NCBI GenBank assembly: GCA_947177925.1
Contig: CAMWWJ010000006.1
Location: 1-26,006 of the forward strand
Direction of reading: 5' to 3'
Source of the DNA: an uncultured Lachnospiraceae bacterium
GTDB lineage: Bacteria; Bacillota; Clostridia; Lachnospirales; Lachnospiraceae
DNA: 26,006 nt
Part shown: one piece after another, positions 20,725 to 26,006 of the stretch
Numbering within the stretch: the stretch's first letter is position 1
Layout: the number at the start of each line of letters is the position of its first letter
Notes under the pieces: generated by a model
The model's input: the letters and a program-made list of their open reading frames with translations, nothing else
The model's database searches: none
Told to the model about the DNA's origin: nothing
Program-made: the position numbers and the translations under genes

Positions 20725-22762
20725 CAGATTGTATCCTAAGTTAGCGGCAAGTAACTTAAAAAAGAATAAAAATGCCTTTGTTCCATTTGGACTTTCCTGC
20801 GGCATGATGATAGCCATGTTCTATATGCTTGCTTCTATTACAGGACAGGTTACCGACAAAATGTTCTATGGGGCGCGCACTATGAAGACAGTTCTGGAAA
20901 TAGGCGTGCGGATTTGCGGTATCTTTTCGGTGGCAGTCATTTTTTATACAAATAATTTCCTGATGAAAAGAAGAACAAGAGAGCTTGGACTTTACAGTAT
21001 TTTGGGAATGGAAAAAAAGCACATCCGAAAGGTTTTATTTTGGGAAGTATGCTTTGTGGGGGGCTTAAGCCTTCTTTGCGGACTGGCAGCAGGTATTCTA
21101 TTTTCAAAGCTGATGTTCTTAGTATTGCTGAACATATTAAATCTGGAAACAAGCTTCCGGTTTGTGGTTTCCTTTATAGCAATAAAAGAAACAGCAGTGC
21201 TTTTTATGGGAATCTTTCTGGTTATCATACTGTACAATCAAATCAGTCTGTTGCGTTTAAAGCCTGTTAATTTATTAAATGAAGCAAAAGCCGGGGAAAA
21301 GGAGCCAAAAGCAAACTGGATTCTGGCAGCAGTAGGCTTTGTATGCCTTGGCATCGGATATTATATTGCCCTTTCCGCAAAAAATCCCATAAAGGCCATG
21401 GATTCTTTTTTTCTTGCGGCGCTGTTAGTCATTCTGGGAACCTATTCCCTGTTTATCAGTGGAAGCATAGCGATACTAAAGCTTTTGAAAAAGCAAAAAA
21501 GTTTTTATTATCATAAAAAGCATTTTATCACAGTATCCTTTATGACATACCGGATGAAACAAAATGCGGCGGGACTTGCAAATATATGTATTCTCAGCAC
21601 AGCCGTGTTAGTTGTGCTTTCTTCAACGGTTTCTCTCTATCTGGGACTGGAAAACGTTATGCGCACCAGATATCCAAAGGACGTAAGAACTGATGCCCTG
21701 TATATGCCGAATGAGGATGATGGAGAAGAAAACAGTTATGATATGAGTCTTTTTGAAAAGGCTATAGACCAGCAGTGCACGAAGTATGGTGTGGAAAAAG
21801 AAAATGGAGAAGGATACTATGCTTTATCTTTAGTCATAGGATTTGAACATGGAAGCATGTTTTTTCCAGCAGATAATCTGCATCTGGATTCTATGTATAT
21901 CATAGAAGGACGGGTTTTAGAAGATTTCAACCGGATTACAAAAGAAGACTATACGTTAAAAAAAGGGGAAGTGCTCTGGTTTGATAATTGTTCCAATCAG
22001 GAAGAGCAAATCGATACAATAGAAATGGGCAGCTTTTCGGCAAAGATAGTAAATAAGAATAAATCAGTCATGGATTTAGAGAAATACTTAATAGAGCAGG
22101 ATTTTGGAATTGATGAAATACTTTTGATAGTGCCGGACAGGGAGACTCTTGTGGAGTTTTCCGATGCCTATTCGGAATTTGTCTATGAAAATTGGAAAAA
22201 GGAAGACGGGACGGTAAATCCGGTACAATATATTTATGATTTTGATTTAAAAGGAGATTTGCAACAGAAAATAACTTTCTGCAATTCATTAAGGGATGCC
22301 TTAAATGATGCTGGTATACCTCATGTGGGCACTGTGACAGATATTTTTACAACAAGGCAGGAAATTTTAGGAATATATGGAAGCTTGTTTTTTGTAGGAA
22401 TTTTTATAGGAACTTTGTTTTTACTTACTACGGCATTGATTATATATTATAAGCAGATTTCGGAAGGATATGAGGATAGAAGCCGTTTTATCATTCTGCA
22501 GAAGGTAGGTATGAGCAAGGGAGAGGTAAAAAAAGTCATCCACAGCCAGATACTTAGTATATTTTTCCTGCCAATCCTGTTGGCAGTGATACATGTAGCA
22601 TTTGCCTTTCCTATTTTAAAAAGGATATTGTACATGCTGGATCTTACAAATGTATCGTTGTTTATCGGCTGCACTATCGGAACCATACTTATTTTCTTCC
22701 TGATTTATGCAATTGTATATGGAGTGACTGCAAAGGTGTATTATAGATTGGTAAATGAATAA
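20717..22762 (+). CDS. BceB-type ABC transporter permease (FtsX-like, large extracellular domain)
   Basis: A membrane permease of 681 residues. ATG 20717 follows AGGTGG and overlaps the ATPase stop. Layout fits BceB: TM1 near 20-40, an FtsX-like group of helices to about 300, a large extracellular domain of about 240 residues (about 312-550) between TM7 and TM8, then three C-terminal helices with the FtsX-like coupling segment (EDRSRFIILQKVGMSKGEVK). The first half has the matching motif KRRTRELGLYSILGMEKKHI. The large loop recognises the peptide or its lipid target in known systems. Substrate specificity cannot be read from the sequence. Confidence 0.92.
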   Translation: MSNRLYPKLAASNLKKNKNAFVPFGLSCGMMIAMFYMLASITGQVTDKMFYGARTMKTVLEIGVRICGIFSVAVIFYTNNFLMKRRTRELGLYSILGMEKKHIRKVLFWEVCFVGGLSLLCGLAAGILFSKLMFLVLLNILNLETSFRFVVSFIAIKETAVLFMGIFLVIILYNQISLLRLKPVNLLNEAKAGEKEPKANWILAAVGFVCLGIGYYIALSAKNPIKAMDSFFLAALLVILGTYSLFISGSIAILKLLKKQKSFYYHKKHFITVSFMTYRMKQNAAGLANICILSTAVLVVLSSTVSLYLGLENVMRTRYPKDVRTDALYMPNEDDGEENSYDMSLFEKAIDQQCTKYGVEKENGEGYYALSLVIGFEHGSMFFPADNLHLDSMYIIEGRVLEDFNRITKEDYTLKKGEVLWFDNCSNQEEQIDTIEMGSFSAKIVNKNKSVMDLEKYLIEQDFGIDEILLIVPDRETLVEFSDAYSEFVYENWKKEDGTVNPVQYIYDFDLKGDLQQKITFCNSLRDALNDAGIPHVGTVTDIFTTRQEILGIYGSLFFVGIFIGTLFLLTTALIIYYKQISEGYEDRSRFIILQKVGMSKGEVKKVIHSQILSIFFLPILLAVIHVAFAFPILKRILYMLDLTNVSLFIGCTIGTILIFFLIYAIVYGVTAKVYYRLVNE

Positions 22763-22875
22763 GGAAATTGCTTCTTTTTCTGTTCTCGTGGCATAAAAAA
22801 TATGGTAAACTGCATATATGGACAAAATTTTATAGATAGAGTCAAATAGCAGAGAAAAAGAGCGGAAGGAGTCAT

Positions 22876-23568
22876 ATGTCAGATCAATTTTCAAGGACAG
22901 AACTGCTTTTAGGAAAAGAAGCAATGGAAAAATTAAAACAAGCAAGGGTGGCAGTATTTGGAATCGGCGGAGTGGGCGGCTATACGGTAGAAGCCCTTGC
23001 CAGATCGGGAATCGGAACCTTTGATTTAATTGATAATGACCAGGTATGCCTTACCAATATAAACCGCCAGATTATTGCCACAAGGAAAACAATCGGACAA
23101 TATAAGGTGGATGTGATGAAGGAGCGGATACTGGATATTAATCCGGAAGCGGTAGTATATACCCATCGGTGCTTTTATCTTCCGGAGGAAAAAGAAAACT
23201 TTTGTTTTTCCGATTATTGTTATGTAGTGGATGCGGTAGATACGGTAACGGCAAAGCTTGAGCTTGTGATGCAGGCTCAGGCAGCCGGCGTTCCTATTAT
23301 CAGCTGTATGGGAGCCGGCAATAAATTAGATCCTACCATGTTTCAGGTGGAGGACATTTACAAGACAAGTATGTGCCCTTTAGCAAAGGTAATGCGCAAG
23401 GAGCTTCGGGCAAGAGGAGTAAAAAAGCTAAAGGTGGTCTATTCAAAGGAGCCGGCAATGACACCTGCTTGTAATGGACAAAAGCCGGTTCCCGGTAGTA
23501 CGGCCTTTGTGCCTTCCGTGGCAGGCCTGATTATGGCAGGTGAAGTGGTGAAGGATCTTATCGGATGA
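22876..23568 (+). CDS. tcdA: tRNA threonylcarbamoyladenosine dehydratase
   Basis: An E1-like ThiF/MoeB-family enzyme that converts t6A37 to its cyclic form ct6A in tRNAs reading ANN codons, using ATP. A cytoplasmic protein of 230 residues, shorter than E. coli TcdA (268). The Rossmann nucleotide loop VAVFGIGGVGGYTVEALARS is at about 25-44, DLIDNDQVCLTNINRQ follows with the conserved Asn-Arg-Gln, DAVDTVTAKLELV is the typical Asp-bearing strand, and the C-terminal PGSTAFVPSVAGLIMAGEVV is characteristic. GGAG lies before ATG 22876. It is probably monocistronic and ends at a bidirectional terminator. Confidence 0.9.
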   Translation: MSDQFSRTELLLGKEAMEKLKQARVAVFGIGGVGGYTVEALARSGIGTFDLIDNDQVCLTNINRQIIATRKTIGQYKVDVMKERILDINPEAVVYTHRCFYLPEEKENFCFSDYCYVVDAVDTVTAKLELVMQAQAAGVPIISCMGAGNKLDPTMFQVEDIYKTSMCPLAKVMRKELRARGVKKLKVVYSKEPAMTPACNGQKPVPGSTAFVPSVAGLIMAGEVVKDLIG

Positions 23569-23646
23569 AATAGTTAAATTGATTTACGAAGGAAAAAAGT
23601 ATTGGCAGCTACAGGCTGGTTCATACTGGAAATCTGGAGAGTGTAA

Positions 23647-23690
23647 AAATATCCCCGTAAGGCTTGGAATAAATCCTTACGGGGATATTT
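23647..23690. terminator. Bidirectional terminator between tcdA and hsp20
   Basis: A perfect 16-bp stem, AAATATCCCCGTAAGG (23647-23662) with CCTTACGGGGATATTT (23675-23690) and a 12-base loop. A-rich bases precede it and T-rich bases follow, so it can end transcription from both convergent genes. Confidence 0.92.
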
Positions 23691-23715
23691 CATAATTTTA
23701 TGGAGAAATAACTGC

Positions 23716-24153
23716 TTATTGAATTGCGATATACTTTCTTTCTTCCACTTCCGGAACAGAGGCAGCCTTTGGAATCTGAAGATTCAAAATGCCATTTTCA
23801 AAGCTTGCCAGAATATCCTCTTGCTTTACATCTTCTCCCACATAAAAGCTTCTCTGGCATTTGCCTGTAAACCGTTCCTTATGAATGAATCTGCCGTTAT
23901 CATCCTTTACGTCTTTTTCTTCATTGTGTTTCGCCTGAATGTAAAGATAGCCATCCTTTAGCTCGGCCTGAATGTCTTCTTTCTTATAGCCGGGCAATTC
24001 TAATGCCATTTCATATTTGTCATCATATTCCTTTACATCTGTATTCATAAGACTGTTCATGCTGGTGTGTGGCATTCTGCCAAAGTCTCTGAAGGCATCC
24101 CGAAAAAAATCATCCATAAAGTTATTTGAAAAGATACTTGGTGTTAACATCAT
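23716..24153 (-). CDS. Hsp20 / alpha-crystallin small heat-shock protein
   Basis: An ATP-independent holdase chaperone of 145 residues. The start is 24153, because AAGGAGG (24160-24166) is six bases upstream on this strand; an open frame continues to 24237 without such a site. A short N-terminal arm (MMLTPSIFSNNFMDDFFRDA) leads into the alpha-crystallin domain, about 40-132 (YEMALELPGYKKEDIQAELK, later RFTGKCQRSFYVGEDVKQED). The end carries the I-x-I/V-like motif LQIPK for oligomer assembly. Expression is probably under HrcA through the CIRCE-like element over its promoter. Confidence 0.95.
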   Translation of the reverse strand: MMLTPSIFSNNFMDDFFRDAFRDFGRMPHTSMNSLMNTDVKEYDDKYEMALELPGYKKEDIQAELKDGYLYIQAKHNEEKDVKDDNGRFIHKERFTGKCQRSFYVGEDVKQEDILASFENGILNLQIPKAASVPEVEERKYIAIQ

Positions 24154-24223
24154 ATTCTTCCTCCTTATTAATGGCCGCCGGCAACTGGTGCCGGTAGCAG
24201 TTGGTGTTTTAATTGTTATATAT

Positions 24224-24254
24224 ATTATATAACACACATTGTTAGCAGAGTCAA
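24224..24254 (-). promoter_or_regulatory. Promoter of hsp20
   Basis: On the minus strand, TTGACT (24249-24254) is followed after 17 bases by TATATA (24226-24231), or after 19 bases by TATAAT (24224-24229). The -35 box lies inside the CIRCE-like palindrome, so a bound repressor would block polymerase. Confidence 0.7.
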
Positions 24255-24268
24255 GAGGTGAGTGCTAA
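24242..24268. promoter_or_regulatory. Degenerate CIRCE element (HrcA operator)
   Basis: TTAGCAGAG (24242-24250), nine bases, then GAGTGCTAA (24260-24268). The consensus is TTAGCACTC-N9-GAGTGCTAA. The right arm is perfect and the left arm matches 6 of 9. The position over the hsp20 -35 box supports a heat-shock operator with perhaps weakened HrcA binding. Confidence 0.75.
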
Positions 24269-24480
24269 TTTTTTTTAAAAACAATTTGCCAGTATTCATG
24301 TAACCAATTTTTTGTCAGTCTGATACTATAGAGCGTTGACATTAAGCCTGCTGTTTTGCTGAAATTTCAATGGATAAGTTCTGAATGTCCGGACTTGAAT
24401 TACGAAGAAACTCATGATAAAATGTAAAAAATGTGTCGTATAATGGTACAAAATTTTAAGAAAAGAAATGAGGGGAAAAA

Positions 24481-24978
24481 ATGGCAGCAAAAGAAATGGT
24501 TTGGAATTTTCAAGTACAAGGCATTCCATACAAAATCGAATTGAAAAAGAATCAGGTATCGGTAAATGGTGCTGAGCCTGTAAAACTGAATAAGCTCACA
24601 AGAAAATCGAATTTTATTGAAACAAATTATTCCATAATGATTGGAGGAAAAGAGGCAGTACTACATATCAAACAGTTTGGCGCTCCAGTTCTGAGCTATG
24701 ATGGCAGAGATTGTGCTACGGGAGAAGAGTATATTCCCTTAAAAATGCCTGGCTGGACATGGGTTTTTATTGTATTGCATGCGATAGATTTCTTTTTCCT
24801 AATTGGCGGAGCAATCGGTGGAGTGGTTCAGGTATTAATTGTCGCAGCGATGGCATCAGTAGCTTCCAATACGAAAATGTCAACAGGAGTGCGGGTGCTG
24901 GCATGCCTGGGAATTTGGTTAGTGTCGACAGTTGTGCAGTTTATCCTGGCATTTGGGATTGCGTTACTACTGTATTGA
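24481..24978 (+). CDS. Small membrane protein of unknown function
   Basis: A protein of 165 residues, not recognised. GAGGGG lies before the ATG. Residues 1-95 look like a soluble beta-rich domain (MVWNFQVQGIPYKIELKKNQ, later YSIMIGGKEAVLHIKQFGAP). Two or three TM helices fill about 96-165 (WVFIVLHAIDFFFLIGGAIG, VQVLIVAAMASV, then CLGIWLVSTVVQFILAFGIA). The N-terminal domain is likely cytoplasmic. It stands alone between hsp20 and a convergent AraC gene, so context gives no role. Confidence 0.7.
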   Translation: MAAKEMVWNFQVQGIPYKIELKKNQVSVNGAEPVKLNKLTRKSNFIETNYSIMIGGKEAVLHIKQFGAPVLSYDGRDCATGEEYIPLKMPGWTWVFIVLHAIDFFFLIGGAIGGVVQVLIVAAMASVASNTKMSTGVRVLACLGIWLVSTVVQFILAFGIALLLY

Positions 24979-25022
24979 TAAATTGAGGAAGTCTGATTAT
25001 TGCAATGTTTGACATTGATTTG

Positions 25023-25904
25023 CTAAGACAGCCTTCGGTATTCTCTCGGGGTCTTCCCGAATTTTTCCTTAAAAGCCCGTATAAAATAAGAATGGTTGTG
25101 AAACCCAACTTCTTCTGAAATAGACAGCACAGAACGATCCGTGTTCACAAGCAGGCCGGCCGCCATTTCCAGCCGGTAGTGCTTGACATATTGCAAAAAG
25201 GACGTTCCTGTTGCGGATTTAAAAAATTTCATGAAATAAGAAGGGCTGAAATTGCAAAGGGAGGCAGCCTCCTCAATGGTAATGGGGTTAGAATAGTTAT
25301 TTTCCACATAAAAAAGAATCTGTTTGATCTGTTGAATCTTGGAGGTGTTTTCGGTTAAATACTTCTTATCAGCAAGTTGCTTTAACGGTTCTAAATAATA
25401 AAATAGCAGCATAAGCCGGGATTTTGTTAAAAGCTCAAATCCCGGCTCCCTTATTTTGCGGTCTCCAATAAGCGCTTTTATACAATTTCGGATTTGGGAA
25501 TAATGTTTCATTTGAGGCTTTAAAATAGAAGGAAGCAGGGCAGTTCCCTCCATATAGGGAAGCAGATACCTTGTATTGCAAATATCGGTCTCTTTGCACA
25601 AAAGCAGGGAAAAGTCGAAAATAATATTATAATAAACCGAAGAAATCAGCCCGTTTTCCTCAATGGAATGAAGAAGTCCGGGAGTGATAAACAGGATATC
25701 ACCTTTTTCCAGACGATAAGTCTCCAGGTTTAAAGTGACATGGCACATGCCTTCCTCCACATAAATGAGTTCCATTTCCGGATGCCAGTGGATGGGATAA
25801 GAGGTGAAAAAGTCGGGAATCATACATTTGTAAATAGTAAAGGGAAACTGGATATTGCCATGTTTCCTTTTTTCTTTATAATTGTGATAATTTTGTGTGT
25901 GCAT
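25023..25904 (-). CDS. AraC-family transcriptional regulator (cupin sensor)
   Basis: A regulator of 293 residues. ATG at 25904 is chosen because AGGAG (25910-25914) is five bases upstream on this strand; the open frame continues to 25988 without such a site. The N-terminal cupin domain (about 20-105) has HWHPEMELIYVEEGM and YRLEKGDILFITPGLLHSIE, typical of sugar-sensing AraC proteins. The C-terminal double helix-turn-helix (about 190-290) has ITIEEAASLCNFSPSYFMKF and ISEEVGFHNHSYFIRAFKEK, ending GKTPREYRR. It probably activates nearby carbohydrate genes beyond the right edge. The inducer is unknown. Confidence 0.92.
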   Translation of the reverse strand: MHTQNYHNYKEKRKHGNIQFPFTIYKCMIPDFFTSYPIHWHPEMELIYVEEGMCHVTLNLETYRLEKGDILFITPGLLHSIEENGLISSVYYNIIFDFSLLLCKETDICNTRYLLPYMEGTALLPSILKPQMKHYSQIRNCIKALIGDRKIREPGFELLTKSRLMLLFYYLEPLKQLADKKYLTENTSKIQQIKQILFYVENNYSNPITIEEAASLCNFSPSYFMKFFKSATGTSFLQYVKHYRLEMAAGLLVNTDRSVLSISEEVGFHNHSYFIRAFKEKFGKTPREYRRLS

Positions 25905-25968
25905 AGTAACTCCTGTAAAAGCCTGTATTAAAATCAATAAAAATAGTATTGTGTTATTTTTCAACCAT

Positions 25969-25974
25969 ATTATA
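25969..25974 (-). promoter_or_regulatory. -10 box upstream of the AraC-type gene
   Basis: TATAAT on the minus strand, about 65 bases before the AraC ATG. No convincing -35 box is seen at 16-18 bases, so the promoter may need an activator. Confidence 0.4.
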
Positions 25975-26006
25975 CTAGAAAAAACCATTGGAGTATAGTA
26001 TTATAT

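Larger units (their letters stand above)
24154..24480. other. Divergent intergenic region between hsp20 and the small membrane-protein gene
   Basis: Holds the hsp20 leader and promoter (24224-24254), the CIRCE-like element (24242-24268) and a TATAAT (24439-24444) about 37 bases before the next gene, which could be its -10 box although no good -35 is seen. The hsp20 leader contains CCGGCA/TGCCGG (24178-24194), a small hairpin upstream of the ribosome binding site. Confidence 0.5.

Overview
The window looks like a chromosomal stretch of a low-GC anaerobic Firmicute, most likely of the Lachnospiraceae (Blautia, Dorea or Roseburia type). The evidence is AT-rich DNA, strong AGGAGG-type ribosome binding sites, a lysine-rich LytR-CpsA-Psr protein, a Bce-type antimicrobial-peptide module and a HrcA/CIRCE-like heat-shock promoter. 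No rRNA, tRNA or CRISPR array was seen. All functional names rest on reading the sequence, without database searches.

Left part (1-12.7 kb, core-like): a Cache/HAMP methyl-accepting chemotaxis receptor; a LytR-CpsA-Psr cell-wall glycopolymer transferase; a membrane-anchored PrsA/parvulin-like foldase; an ECF sigma factor overlapping a membrane-bound likely anti-sigma gene, with a long hairpin leader; a large lipoprotein with an FN3-like segment, an acidic 13-residue tandem repeat and a C-terminal transglutaminase-like domain; an OmpR-type response regulator with an intramembrane-sensing (BceS-type) kinase; and a 442-residue double-flavodoxin protein with an iron-sulfur-flavoprotein cysteine motif.

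Middle part (about 12.7-19.8 kb): a compact genomic island of about 7.0 kb. At its right end are a Tn916-type excisionase and tyrosine integrase. Its ends carry imperfect inverted repeats of about 33 bp (12718-12750 and 19725-19757), each next to TTTACACAG-type repeats that look like integrase arm sites. Cargo, left to right: an orphan antitoxin-like gene, a UPF0175/DUF3368 (PIN) toxin-antitoxin pair with terminator, a gene-free 640-bp region of duplicated repeats, palindromes and hairpins (possible origin of transfer, although no relaxase is present), and a tightly packed operon. That operon has a 31-aa ORF, a DUF262-HNH nuclease, an unrecognised 376-aa protein and a 59-aa zinc-ribbon/one-TM protein. 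It is the best candidate for an undescribed system, probably anti-phage defence.

Right part (19.8-26 kb): the BceA-like ATPase and BceB-like permease, which normally sit beside the two-component genes but here are about 8.7 kb away because the island lies between them. CTTAC-N6-GTAAG palindromes flank the island on both sides (12679 and 19820), as if the regulator's operator region had been split or duplicated. Then come tcdA (tRNA t6A dehydratase), a bidirectional terminator, a convergent hsp20 gene behind a degenerate CIRCE, a small unknown membrane protein, and a leftward AraC-family regulator.
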